From positions 62,001 to 126,000 of the forward strand of contig JBIKJA010000004.1 in assembly GCA_044361315.1 (NCBI GenBank): DNA of 64,000 bases, in the 5' to 3' direction. The notes below the pieces were generated by a model, which was given only the letters and a program-made list of their open reading frames with translations, was not told the origin of the DNA and ran no database searches. This DNA is from Crocinitomix sp044361315. Its GTDB lineage: Bacteria > Bacteroidota > Bacteroidia > Flavobacteriales_D > Crocinitomicaceae. Shown one piece after another: positions 54,701 through 63,200 of the stretch. Position 1 is the first letter of the stretch, and every line of letters starts with the position of its first letter. The position numbers and the translations under genes were made by a program.

Positions 54701-54937
54701 CCAATCGATGTATTGAGTATGTATCATTATCAAGATGGCTTGGGTTATTATCAATCCACAAAAGATGTAGCAACCCATTTCTTTTTTGATTATGTACCAA
54801 AAGGAACCTACGTGTTTGAATACGATTTACGTGTCCAACAAAAAGGAAATTTTGCCAATGGCATCACCACCATTCAATGTATGTACGCACCTGAGTTTAC
54901 AGCACATTCAAATGGTATACGGGTAAATGTTAAATAG
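48800..54937 (+). CDS. Alpha-2-macroglobulin family protein with thioester
   Basis: In this 2045-residue protein, a signal-like helix (residues 7-25, no lipobox) precedes an N-terminal helical, TPR-like region of about 370 residues. Macroglobulin domains follow (FTDRKIYRPGQSIYFKG near 600; EEYKRPKF near 690). The A2M segment is near 1250-1330 (TKWRFLGLAHTQDL). The thioester motif Cys1493-Ala-Glu-Gln1496 (ECAEQTF, consensus CxEQ) sits in an alpha/alpha toroid, and a receptor-like C-terminal domain follows. Bacterial members trap proteases in the periplasm. The likely bait region (about 1185-1260) follows an aromatic-rich stretch (NYFGWSPWYYGHRYYGYGEG). No penicillin-binding protein 1C gene, the usual partner in other bacteria, is adjacent. 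It has its own upstream region. Confidence 0.93.
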   Translation: MKNLIRASILILFCGIFSVVLFSANKKNSMNTNPTYSEMWKKIDSLESKGLYRDALKEVGKVFDYASKTGEHNQVIKSVLYELKYNSYLEEDDYVIGIARLESLIASAPSPSKEILHSLLAEVYWGYYSSNSWKFGERTEVLDVNLEDIRTWDLKRIAVQIRNHYALSLMNEKISQAAHIASFSEIITGTTDGKNAQPTIYDFLGHRALNFFKSNTFSVPGPAETFVVEDEKYFLSNKTFLSLNQATQDSLNTRFLTVRVFHALTAFHQRNSNLEPLFHLEMERLKFANDVAVLSEKDELYYQGMQRLAESYKMHNYAAEAWYEIARYHSNKGNQYNPNGDTTERWQKKKAIDICKNTIKAYPKSYGSLQCEALISEIETKELNVIGEEVLIPATNGKILLNYKNITGTHLKIVKSTHNVYYGNTDKLYNTIRKSKAVYSEKIELEDTKDYNGHSVEIGLPKLSPGFYHVALSTDGSFNHKKGGYAIYTFWVSTVTYQTRNSENSTEILVSDRTFGKPIANAEVTVYFNDYDYQKRRYVEKKIGTYTTPENGKVLVPLTQNYYNYSVSIKANNEIYSPQSGIGYYNLSSETTSYTTHLFTDRKIYRPGQSIYFKGIAIQYSNKERELRKNLKTSVTLYDANGQVVKTIDVTTNQFGSFEGEFKAPEGLLTGSMRIGEQYGSTEFRVEEYKRPKFSIEMLPIEGEFQINDVISATGVATAFAGNKIDGADVTYRVVRSTNYNWDYWWGWRPYQEPKEIANGKLMTDENGEFKVNFQAIPDKESDPKTLPIFSYTIYVDVTDVNGETHSTSTSVQVGYQSLQLGNNLTSDINSQKEFMLRIQSTNLNGQDIVSNGAIKVEKLQAPNRVFYSRKWERPDLQSWSEEEFKKLYPNETYGNEDDFHTWKAEKTAFETSFNTAVTDSVNFTNFNNWMPGVYKYTARAKDKNGIEIVDVAYFTLFNPMSTVAPSNEVVWIRQLERQAEPGETVTILLATMENDVIVNCDIEANDGIIETKTIKLSKEQQKLTFKVEEAHRGNLTFHFSTIRNNREFSSSSTVNVPYTNKQLDLSFSTFRNKLLPGAQEEWTLTVKNKGGKQEQAELLATLYDASLDALYTPNEFYLDIYRTYYGRNRWNSAKGLNIKNANNINYEWNVYHGYPSKYYPQLNYFGWSPWYYGHRYYGYGEGEVLEAVTISGNERGGKFDRLEGRSENKMAEAPSGGMADSDSIVPEEGVYPPVTGAISDGRQDKNEQSNYSNLAGITARSNFNETAFFYPQLTADANGTIKIKFTIPETLTKWRFLGLAHTQDLKIGNISEEVVTQKELMVVPNVPRFLREGDEITLATKIANISEENLAGQAQLILYDPFTDKEITSAFGLTNSQVSFTAEKGKSTSVDWTIKIPTTYSTVKYKIVATAGRFSDGEENVLPILSNRMLVTESLPLPLRGKEQKNFNFKKLSGSGASKTLKHHSFTLEFTSNPAWYAIQAMPYMMEYPHECAEQTFTRYYSNAIASHIMNSNLKIKRIVEDWGANSPEAFLSNLQKNQELKAVMLEETPWVLDAKNEEASKRNLAVLLDMERMSNELEKALNKTIKTQSSNGAWPWFPGMPENRYITQHIVTGMGHLDHLGIKDIRENNRVKNMIEKAVGYLDGEIAKDFKNVKRYDADYKKNMHIGYTEIQYLYARSYFPEIGMNMQTTEAVEYYKEQAIKYWLQFNIYAQGMIGLAADRYELKTLSNDIVKSLKDRSIKHEEFGMYWKDYQAGYYWYQAPIETQALMIELFDEVADDQESVEELKIWLLKQKQTTNWKTTKQTTEAVYVLLLKGTDLLASDELVEIEVGGKKIEYSANATGENPYQVKSQAGTGYFKTNWTADQVTPKLGDIKVGKKSSGVAWGAAYWQYFEDLDKITFAETNLKLVKQLFIVEVSNEGEQLRPISDQNALQVGQKVRVRIELRTDRNLEYVHMKDMRAAGFEPIDVLSMYHYQDGLGYYQSTKDVATHFFFDYVPKGTYVFEYDLRVQQKGNFANGITTIQCMYAPEFTAHSNGIRVNVK

Positions 54938-55012
54938 TAGTTGGACTTAGATACCGTTCTAAAGGATTTTTTTTCTTAGGGCGCATAATTCAGTCTACAC
55001 CTACAAGTCCTC

Positions 55013-55033
55013 GTCCCCAATGCAATTGGGGAC
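55013..55033. repeat. Small perfect hairpin
   Basis: GTCCCCAAT-GCA-ATTGGGGAC is a 9-bp perfect stem with a 3-nt loop, 76 bp after the alpha-2-macroglobulin stop. There is no T-run, so it is not a classical terminator. It may belong to the repeat cluster that follows. Confidence 0.6.
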
Positions 55034-55090
55034 TGTGGGCTTTCCAGCTCCGCCTGTGCGCAAAACCCCCAAAACCCCATAATGTGGAAT

Positions 55091-55170
55091 ATTCGTATCC
55101 AAAACGTTGTGAATCATAATTTTGCCCAACCATTACGTAATACGGACGACCGTCCGTATCTGCGGCCTGT
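55091..55170. repeat. Intergenic palindromic repeat, copy A
   Basis: This unit starts ATTCGTATCC, contains CATAATTTTGCCCAA and ACGTAATACGGACG, and carries the palindrome ATACGGACG-AC-CGTCCGTAT (55140-55159), then CTGCGG. A second copy begins 103 bp downstream, with the palindrome at the same 50-bp offset. Both lie between the tail-to-tail genes at 54937 and 55346. Confidence 0.75.
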
Positions 55171-55193
55171 TGTTCAAAATCCTATCACGAATT

Positions 55194-55270
55194 ATTCGCA
55201 TCCACAACCTTATTCATCATAATTTTGCCCAATCATCACGTAATACGGACGGGTCGTCCGTATCTACGGG
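55194..55270. repeat. Intergenic palindromic repeat, copy B
   Basis: This unit starts ATTCGCATCC, contains CATAATTTTGCCCAA and ACGTAATACGGACG, and carries the palindrome ATACGGACG-GGT-CGTCCGTAT (55243-55263), then CTACGG. The palindrome arms are identical to copy A while the spacer differs (GGT for AC) and flanks have drifted, which suggests selection on the arms. It is followed by a CTGCCCT-rich low-complexity stretch to about 55335. Confidence 0.75.
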
Positions 55271-55345
55271 TTATTGCAAAAAATTCCCTCTGCCCTCTGT
55301 CCTAAAAACCCCTCTGCCCTTATGCCCCCTGCCCTTAAATGTCCT

Positions 55346-56824
55346 CTACCGAACATTCGTCTTCCAAATCTCAATATATTCATTCCTATTCCGCGGATTC
55401 AACCAACGCAAAAAACTGTCAACAAAACTTGGATCACATTTTTTCGCACATTCCATATTTGGATATAGGCTGGTTCTATACGCATCGATTCGTTCAGGCA
55501 AATTTTCTTCGCCGCAAAACAAAATATAATCGTAAATATAACCTTCGTGCACTGTCAGAATTTCCTCCTTATGTTCGCGAGGAATCACTCCTAATTTCCA
55601 ATTTCCACAATAAAATTTTGGTAAAATAGAAATTTCAGTTTCGCCGGTTGCTTCTTGTAATACCAAAACCTTCTCGGTGTTTATTCCATAAAAATAATAC
55701 ATCGCCTCAATCCGAGATTTTTTGGTATACATCATCGTCGCAAAAATCAACAACGGAATATTAAGTACCCAAAAAGCGCGGTACGAAAATTTCCAAGCCG
55801 TACACCAAAATTCTCGTTGCTTTAGCTGTTCATACCCCAAAATTCCTAAAACCAAAAAGAAAGGAAAAACAGGCAAAATAAACCGTTCCTGTTTACTTGG
55901 GTAAAACGAATGGAACATTAGAAAAAACAAGACAGGTAAAAATAAAATCAAGTATTTTTTCCAACCTCTAATAAAACCTAAGCCAATTAAAAGACCTAAT
56001 GGCGCCAGAAAAAGCCCCATTAGCACAAGGAAATACATAAAATAATTATTGTTCGGTATGTATTCCGTTCCTTCGTTGGCGTTGTAAATGGCATAACCTA
56101 AAAACTCGGCAAAAGGTTTACCCCAAATCAAATAATCTACTAAACCTTGGGTAAGCGTAAACATCAACAAAACACCCAAACAAAAGAAAATAAATCCTTT
56201 AAATTCCTTTTGGAAAAAATAAACCGCCGCCATTCCCACCGCAAAAACGCCCACTTGGTAACGAATCGAAACAGCGAAACCTAACAATAAACCGGCCAAC
56301 AAAAAATTTCGTGCCGTTGGGTTTTTAATCGTCAGCCACATTCCCCACAACATAAAAGGAATACAGGTAATTTCCACCAAATTCCGAACGGAAAGAAAAG
56401 GCAACACCCATAACAGGGCGATAAGCCAACCAACCGTAATGGCTTGTTTTTGAGTTCCTAAACGTTGGGTAATTTTATACGAAAAATGTAGAATCAACAA
56501 AGAAAACACCGCATGTAGTATCCGATTAAAAAGCATCAGGATCTTTGGATCTAGCACACCCAAAGTCTTCATACAAACAAAGTAAATGTAATTTAAGCCA
56601 ACATAAGTAAAACTATGCCCTTCGGGTGCACCGCGGTTTTTTTCAGACCATGGCAACCAGTTATTGTAGTCAAAACCATCCGACCATGAACTAGAAGCCT
56701 CAATAATTAAAAAATGATCATCGTGCATGCCATATCCTTGGGAGAAAATTGCCGCAATCAAACGAATCAATAATGCAGCAAAAAAAATGGTTTTATACGA
56801 GGTAAAGTCTATTCTTCGCTGCAT
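55346..56824 (-). CDS. GT-C membrane mannosyltransferase-like protein
   Basis: This 492-residue protein has about ten membrane helices. The first loop holds the acidic motif GYGMHDDHFLIIEASSSWSD (the DD/E site of GT-C enzymes). A later motif, FYPSKQERFILPVFPFFLVL, resembles the HKEERFLFPI signature of Alg9/PIG-B (GT22) mannosyltransferases. A short soluble C-terminus follows. It should transfer a sugar from a polyprenyl-phosphate donor on the periplasmic face. The acceptor is unknown. It starts 9 bp after the DUF3108-like gene and may be co-transcribed with it. Confidence 0.85.
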   Translation of the reverse strand: MQRRIDFTSYKTIFFAALLIRLIAAIFSQGYGMHDDHFLIIEASSSWSDGFDYNNWLPWSEKNRGAPEGHSFTYVGLNYIYFVCMKTLGVLDPKILMLFNRILHAVFSLLILHFSYKITQRLGTQKQAITVGWLIALLWVLPFLSVRNLVEITCIPFMLWGMWLTIKNPTARNFLLAGLLLGFAVSIRYQVGVFAVGMAAVYFFQKEFKGFIFFCLGVLLMFTLTQGLVDYLIWGKPFAEFLGYAIYNANEGTEYIPNNNYFMYFLVLMGLFLAPLGLLIGLGFIRGWKKYLILFLPVLFFLMFHSFYPSKQERFILPVFPFFLVLGILGYEQLKQREFWCTAWKFSYRAFWVLNIPLLIFATMMYTKKSRIEAMYYFYGINTEKVLVLQEATGETEISILPKFYCGNWKLGVIPREHKEEILTVHEGYIYDYILFCGEENLPERIDAYRTSLYPNMECAKKCDPSFVDSFLRWLNPRNRNEYIEIWKTNVR

Positions 56825-56833
56825 CTAAAAGCC

Positions 56834-57550
56834 TTACTCTTTAATGTTCGTTAAAACGCGCGCCGATTCTAATTTGTCTTTGTAATAAGTTTCTGTACGC
56901 ACATTTCCGACTTTTTTAGATAACCAATTGGTAGTTTTATAAGTCCGATCCATCATCATTGCTTTCATGTTGGTAGATTCTGTCAATTTAAAACACTCAA
57001 AGGTGCCAGCTGCGGTGGTAATTGATTCAACCGCTTCCACTTTCCGATCAGTAATTTTAAAATCCATGCTCATAATTTGCATGCCGTCCATCGAAATTTT
57101 CAGGTTCATGCTTGCATCTGGTAAAGTCATACCAACCGCCAAATTATTTGGGTACATCACTTCAGTTTGTGTAATCTTCACATCCATGTCTTTATACGCT
57201 TCCATCGTTCCAGCGGGCATCATTGATTCCATCGAAACAGTGAAAACTCCATTTTTACAAAATGCCTCAAAATCCGATTCATACAAAAGTTCCCCTTTTT
57301 CGTCTTTACTCGCCGCGTGAATTTTCATAGTGGTCATACCATCCGCTTCAATCAAATCGCTCAAGGTCATAAAATCAGTCCCAACCAATTTATTCTTAGC
57401 GTCTAAATTCTCGTAAGTTAATTGAGTTCCTTTTTTAATCGGAAAATAAGTTTCGCAAACATCACTGCCCCCGCTTTGCTCCTTTGTAAGAAACGTAAAA
57501 CTTGAAGTCAACAGTACCAGTGTACCTAAAACAAATAGTGTTTTTTTCAT
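56834..57550 (-). CDS. Exported DUF3108-like protein
   Basis: This 238-residue protein has an N-terminal signal (residues 1-20, FVLGTLVLLTSSFTFL). The mature part begins CETYFPIKKGTQLTYENLDAKNKLVG and runs as beta strands with LYESDFEAFCKNGVFTVS, GTFECFKLTESTNMKAMM and TTNWLSKKVGNVRTETYYKDKL. This pattern matches DUF3108-type periplasmic proteins (TapB-like). The biochemical role is unknown. It lies 9 bp upstream of the GT-C gene, and is divergent from the aldehyde dehydrogenase (245 bp). Confidence 0.72.
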   Translation of the reverse strand: MKKTLFVLGTLVLLTSSFTFLTKEQSGGSDVCETYFPIKKGTQLTYENLDAKNKLVGTDFMTLSDLIEADGMTTMKIHAASKDEKGELLYESDFEAFCKNGVFTVSMESMMPAGTMEAYKDMDVKITQTEVMYPNNLAVGMTLPDASMNLKISMDGMQIMSMDFKITDRKVEAVESITTAAGTFECFKLTESTNMKAMMMDRTYKTTNWLSKKVGNVRTETYYKDKLESARVLTNIKE

Positions 57551-57766
57551 TGTCGTATTTTTAAATTAATATCGCTTTTAATGCACGCGTACCACATTAG
57601 GTAACCAAATTCTTTAAAAATTTAAACAAAGATAAGGAATTGGTTAATTGAACGAAAGTAAATTCACCACAACTTTGGTATTCTTAACTAACTTATAATC
57701 ATTCTTAGTAAGATTGATTTTATTTCAAATCTATTCACAACTACTCAAAAATCGAATGAATAATAG

Positions 57767-57774
57767 TAACTTTG
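57767..57774 (+). promoter_or_regulatory. Bacteroidetes -7 box upstream of aldehyde dehydrogenase
   Basis: TAACTTTG is an exact TAnnTTTG match 21 bp before the ATG. No well-spaced TTTG is visible upstream. Confidence 0.5.
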
Positions 57775-57795
57775 TCTTAACTAATAATATCACTT

Positions 57796-59352
57796 ATGTC
57801 AGCAGTTGCAGTAGAAACGGAAATCAGGTCAATTTTAGATCAATTAGGAATCAAAGAAGTCAACAGTGGTGCGTCCACAGGGACCTATTGGTTTAATACC
57901 CGTGGAAATGAAATTCAATCATTTTCGCCGGTCGATGGAAATTTAATTGCAGTAGTGCGCAGTGCAACCGAAGTTGAGTACGAAGCAGCCATATTAAAAG
58001 GACAAGAAGCTTTTAAAGAGTGGCGTTTAGTGCCCGCTCCAAAAAGAGGAGAAATTGTTCGCCAACTTGGAATGAAGTTACGCGAGTTCAAAGAACCACT
58101 AGGTAAATTAGTTTCATACGAAATGGGAAAATCTTACCAAGAAGGCTTGGGCGAGGTGCAAGAAATGATTGATATCTGTGATTTTGCCGTAGGACTTTCA
58201 CGTCAGTTAAACGGATCAACCTTACATTCAGAACGCCCAGTTCACCGTATGTATGATCAATATCACCCACTTGGAATTGTTGGCATCATTTCAGCTTTTA
58301 ATTTTCCAGTAGCGGTTTGGTGTTGGAATACTGCTTTAGCATGGATTTGTGGCGACGTTTGTGTGTGGAAACCATCTGAAAAAACACCCTTAACAGCCAT
58401 TGCATGTCAAAAAATAGTGGCAGAGGTATTTCAAAATAACCAAGTGCCAGAAGGTGTTTCAAGTGTCATCATTGGCGGTGCCGATTTGGGTGTTTTAATG
58501 TCCAACGACAAACGCGTGCCATTGGTATCCGCTACAGGTTCAACACGTATGGGGAAAGCGGTTGGTGAAGCAGTTGGAAAACGTTTAGGAAAATCACTTT
58601 TAGAATTAGGCGGAAACAACGCCATTATCATTACCCCAACTGCCGATCTAAAATTAGTATTGCCAGGCGTAGTATTTGGCGCAGTAGGAACATCTGGTCA
58701 ACGTTGTACTTCAACACGACGATTAATCATTCACGATTCAATTTACGATACCGTTCGCGATATTTTAGCAAATGCCTACAAACAAATTAAAATCGGAAAT
58801 CCTTTAGATGAATCCAACCACATGGGGCCATTGATTGATATGGATGCTGTTAAAACCTATTTAGATGCACTCGATCAGGTAAAAGAAGCGGGCGGAAAAA
58901 TGTTGGTGAAAGGAAATGTGTTAAGCGGACCGGGTTACGAGTCAGGTTGTTATGTTTCCCCTTCCATTGCTGAGGTTGAAAATCATTACGGCATCGTTCA
59001 GCACGAAACCTTTGCCCCAATTTTGTATCTCATTAAATATTCAGGCGATGTTTCCAATGCAATTGCCCTTCAAAACGATGTAGCGCAAGGCTTATCCTCT
59101 TCAATATTTACCAATAATATCCGTGAGTCAGAGCAATTTTTATCCGCTTCAGGTTCCGATTGTGGCATTGCCAACGTTAATATTGGTACTTCAGGAGCAG
59201 AAATTGGGGGCGCATTTGGCGGAGAAAAAGAAACTGGCGGCGGCCGCGAATCAGGTTCCGATGCTTGGAAAATCTACATGCGTCGTCAAACAAACACCAT
59301 CAATTATTCAACCGAATTACCTTTAGCACAAGGAATCAAATTCGATTTTTAA
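57796..59352 (+). CDS. Aldehyde dehydrogenase, ALDH7 (alpha-aminoadipic semialdehyde) type
   Basis: At 518 residues this is typical for ALDH7. The catalytic Glu lies in SLLELGGNNAII (near residue 270) and the catalytic Cys304 in GTSGQRCTSTRR. The oxyanion Asn lies in IISAFNFPVAVW, and WKPSEKTPLTA and TGSTRMGKAVGEA form the NAD site. GQRCTSTRR and the late IGTSGAEIGGAFGGEKETGG set are characteristic of antiquitin/ALDH7A1 and piperideine-6-carboxylate dehydrogenases. It oxidises alpha-aminoadipic semialdehyde in lysine degradation. It is cytoplasmic. No lysine-degradation partner is adjacent. Confidence 0.93.
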   Translation: MSAVAVETEIRSILDQLGIKEVNSGASTGTYWFNTRGNEIQSFSPVDGNLIAVVRSATEVEYEAAILKGQEAFKEWRLVPAPKRGEIVRQLGMKLREFKEPLGKLVSYEMGKSYQEGLGEVQEMIDICDFAVGLSRQLNGSTLHSERPVHRMYDQYHPLGIVGIISAFNFPVAVWCWNTALAWICGDVCVWKPSEKTPLTAIACQKIVAEVFQNNQVPEGVSSVIIGGADLGVLMSNDKRVPLVSATGSTRMGKAVGEAVGKRLGKSLLELGGNNAIIITPTADLKLVLPGVVFGAVGTSGQRCTSTRRLIIHDSIYDTVRDILANAYKQIKIGNPLDESNHMGPLIDMDAVKTYLDALDQVKEAGGKMLVKGNVLSGPGYESGCYVSPSIAEVENHYGIVQHETFAPILYLIKYSGDVSNAIALQNDVAQGLSSSIFTNNIRESEQFLSASGSDCGIANVNIGTSGAEIGGAFGGEKETGGGRESGSDAWKIYMRRQTNTINYSTELPLAQGIKFDF

Positions 59353-59438
59353 CTTGCAAAAAGAATTGCCTCGCATTTAAAATGGCAAATTGATTGGAAT
59401 GAGTGATGTAATAAGTAGCTTATCGAAAAACATTATTT

Positions 59439-60227
59439 CTACTTCAAATCCAAATCATAAATATCTCCCGACCGAGCACCTTTGCCAAAAAGATAGCTGA
59501 CAGAAAAATGAAAGTGGCGATAAGGTTTTGTTTCACCAATTTGAACGCTTGAGCGGTAGGGTAAAAGCCCATAATTATAATAGGCGTTAATTCCAATGCG
59601 GTCAAATTCAATTCCTACACCCCCACGAATTCCAAAATCAAGGTTTTTTAAGCCAGTTTTGGAAGAACCATTGGTAAGAAGATACGAAGATGCTGGTGGT
59701 AAAAATCCTCCAATCGTGCCCGTTGGGTCAAGGGCTGCGATGTCAACAGCTTGTAAAACGGGAATATCGGTGGTTTCTTCTTTTTGTGTGCGTGCAAACA
59801 CCATATATCCGACGTAAGGACCAAGAAAAGCATTAAATTTATCGTAATGGAAGGTTCCTAGAATGGGAATTTCCAAATAAAATTGGTTCGCTTTAGATTT
59901 GGTATTATTGTAAACACTCAAATCTAAGTTATCACCCCCTAAAAAATCTTCCAAGCCAAATAAGTTAAGAATACTAGTATCCACTGTTGAATTAAAATGG
60001 GTTTTTTGAGTAAAAAAAGCACCCGCTCGGAGTCCAAAATAATCGTTTAAATTATACGTAGCCACCCCGCCTAAATGAAAGGTTGGTTTAAAACTCGTTC
60101 CAAAAGTGTCTGTTTGTATGGGAATAGTATTTATACCAAACTCAGGGCCAAAACCCCATTTTTGAGCGGAAATTGAGTGTGACAAACAAAAAAGTAAAGT
60201 CGCTAAGATTAATTTTTTAACCGTCAT
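59439..60227 (-). CDS. Outer-membrane beta-barrel protein (PorT/OMP_b-brl type)
   Basis: This 262-residue protein starts at ATG 60227; an earlier in-frame start at 60272 would overlap the upstream gene, and the ATG at 60227 opens a clean signal peptide (KKLILATLLFCLSHSISAQ). The mature part is a barrel: KWGFGPEFGINTIPI, FHLGGVATYNLNDYFGLRAG, QFYLEIPILGTFHYDKFNAFLG, GGVGIEFDRIGINAYYNYGL, and a closing HFHFSVSYLFG. It lies 2 bp downstream of the large secreted protein and is probably co-transcribed. The function is unassigned; many such porin-like proteins accompany surface cargo. Confidence 0.85.
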   Translation of the reverse strand: MTVKKLILATLLFCLSHSISAQKWGFGPEFGINTIPIQTDTFGTSFKPTFHLGGVATYNLNDYFGLRAGAFFTQKTHFNSTVDTSILNLFGLEDFLGGDNLDLSVYNNTKSKANQFYLEIPILGTFHYDKFNAFLGPYVGYMVFARTQKEETTDIPVLQAVDIAALDPTGTIGGFLPPASSYLLTNGSSKTGLKNLDFGIRGGVGIEFDRIGINAYYNYGLLPYRSSVQIGETKPYRHFHFSVSYLFGKGARSGDIYDLDLK

Positions 60228-60229
60228 AA

Positions 60230-63200
60230 TTAGAAATTTGAAGTATTTACCGTACGTAAGGCGCCATACCATTTAATTATTTTTTCACCTACACCCGGAA
60301 CGTTAATGTGAACAATGTACAATCCACTAGCAATCGGAATTTCTTGGTAATTTTTTAGTGTCCAATCAACATAAGTCAACGCATTGTCTTTTTGGATAGT
60401 TTTTACCAAACCACCATTCATGTTAAAAATGTTTATTTCACAGGTTTCTGGTAGGTTGGTAATTTTCACTCTTGAATCGATGACAGTTGTTTCGTAAGTC
60501 GAATAAGCATAATACGGGTTCGGCACAATTTTTATTTGATCCAATGCCGCAATAGCTTGTTGGTTTTGGTTGTACTGGGTGTGAATGCCATTAGTGGTAA
60601 ATCTATACGCTGGTAGTCCATCATTAATTCCTGTATAAACCTGTGTTTGATACGGATGATTTACCCGCATTTGCATTCGAAGGTCTGATGCTAGAAGTGT
60701 TTGATCGCTTGCCAACAAAGGCGCCATAATCCACGTACAATTTTTCCAAGCAGTGATATAATTAGATGGATTTTCTACCGATAATTTTTCATGAAGCCAT
60801 TTTCCATTGTCATAACCAGGCATTCCACTGCCATCGATATTAATGCCAAATACATAAATAAAATGTCCTCCACCAATCGTTGGTTCGCCCAATAAAGTGC
60901 TTAATTCGCTGGTTGGATTCCACAACATATCGCGCCCATTTGACCCATTGAGCCAAGAGTTTTCTCCAAACGCCATATTTAATCGTTCACCAGTTTCAAC
61001 GTCAATCGCATAGCCCGGAAACCAACTCATCCCCGTTCCTGCTATTTCATTTCCGTTGATGTCTTTGGAGCTAGATTTACGCAATTTCATGATGGATGAA
61101 TTGCCAATATTTTGGTCATTCAAATGCCCCGTTTCGATTACTGGACATTGGGTCCATTTTGTTTGGTCGCGCGTAATTACAATATCAATTCCATGTAAAT
61201 CACCAAAACTTGATTTTGCTTGACTCGCAATAGGCGAATACCACGAACTTGGGTTTCCTGTCACCTCATCATACGTCACATCGGGATAACCGATAGGCAT
61301 CCCAATATATTCGCTTCCAGCCAATTTAAAAGGACCAACAATTCCGTTTAGAAGGCCTTCATATTTTTGTTCAAAATCAACATTTTTGTCCCGATAATAA
61401 CATGGATTAAATGGGGTAGCGCCAAGACACTCTTCTGTAGTTGGCGAAAACGATCCTGAGCGAATCCAGTTAGTGGCGTTAAACTGATCTGAATCTTCGT
61501 TTCCTGCTAACCAACGGTTAGAAGAATCAGCATAAACAATTCTTGCATCGATTGGATTTGTTTGATAATTGAGATAACCACCTGATTTATTGGTGTAATA
61601 AGATTGAATGATTTCAACTGAAATTCCCCATTCAGGAATCAATACGTCTCCAGCAAAATCAATCGAATTTTTTGAAAAAACGGTGTCGTTACTTCCTAAA
61701 TTAACGAGGTACCAATCGGCTTCATCTAAATCATCAGCATCTTCAGCAGTAAAGTAAATTTCAAAGTCGTTTGCAGGGAGATTTAATGGATCGATCACTT
61801 TAATCTGAATTGGTCCTGCACCTGATTTATAGGTCAATTCGTCCAAACTACCATTGGCTAAAATCGAGGTTTCGGATTCGTCTGAAATTTCTGTCCAATT
61901 TCCGCCGTTGCCCCACCCATCAATGCGGGTGATCGGAATTTGATAGCCATATCCAACCGAGGCGATGGTGCCACCATTTTCAGGATTAGGCGAATGAGGA
62001 ATTCCTGAGTAGGAAATAATTTCACCCAATGCGGCTTTACGACTGGATAAAAATGGTTTTTTCTGACCATCGATGGAAGTGGCAACATCTGGATCGTATT
62101 TTTTATATTCATTGGATGCATAAGCAATCGCCATGTAATAATAGGTTTTAAAATTCACCAATTTCCGATCGCCAATCGCAAATAAATCTTCTTTTACACT
62201 GAATGAATGACGAAGCCCTGTATTTTCACCATCTACCATCACCGTTGGCACTGATCCGCCAATTTCATCATCATAATCATAATTCACCAACCGGGAAATA
62301 GAATCTTTTATATCGCATTGATACACTAACCTTGCCTTAGAAAGATCATAAAGTTGAGTTGGCGAAACCTCGTCATTTGCTAATTGATACACTTGGTATC
62401 CTTGAAACGTGTAAAAGTTATCAAATTCTTCGAGACCGCCAGGGTTAATTAAAAAGGGATCTAATTCCCGATAATTTTCATCAAAATTGTTTGAATTTGA
62501 TTCATTATAAACAGAAATAACCAATTCATTTTCTAATTCCTGCACAGATAATTGAGGAGCATGAGGTCCATCTAAAACTTTAAAGCAATTATCAAATAAA
62601 GCTTGTGCTTTATCATCTGCTTTTTGTAAGGCAATTACTGATTGAAAAGGATCTCCAGAAACAGATCTTGCCCAACAAATACCTGTGGTAATATTATTAA
62701 CTGCGCCAGGCTTAAGGACAAAAGGCCCTGAAGATTGGGCAAATCGTCGATCATAAGGAACATTTCCAGCAGTTTGTTCGGTCCAAACTTCCTGAGGTAC
62801 ACCTTCGGTTCCCCAGCCTAAGGTATCCGTATCGCCAGGAAACATGTAATTTGCTTTTACGGAGGCGAGTGCATCTGGATGACTTTGATGGCCGGTTCCT
62901 CCATACACCAAAGGAGTTCCATCTTTCCAAAACCCACTGAGGTAATTATAATAATCCTGTCCAGAAATTGGATCGGTTTGAGCTGGAATTCCGCCTCCTC
63001 CCGTATTGTTGTAATATAAAAATCGGCGCATACCAAGGCGTTCGTTGTCCACAATTCCATCCCCGTAGCCAATTCCTAAACCTGTGTATGGAATTCCTCT
63101 TTTATCAAATATTTCATCCAACGATGAGCTTCCGGCTTCAAAAAGTGGGTTATCCATATTGTCATTGTCCAAATATGGTCCCTCAAAAAAATCGATACCT

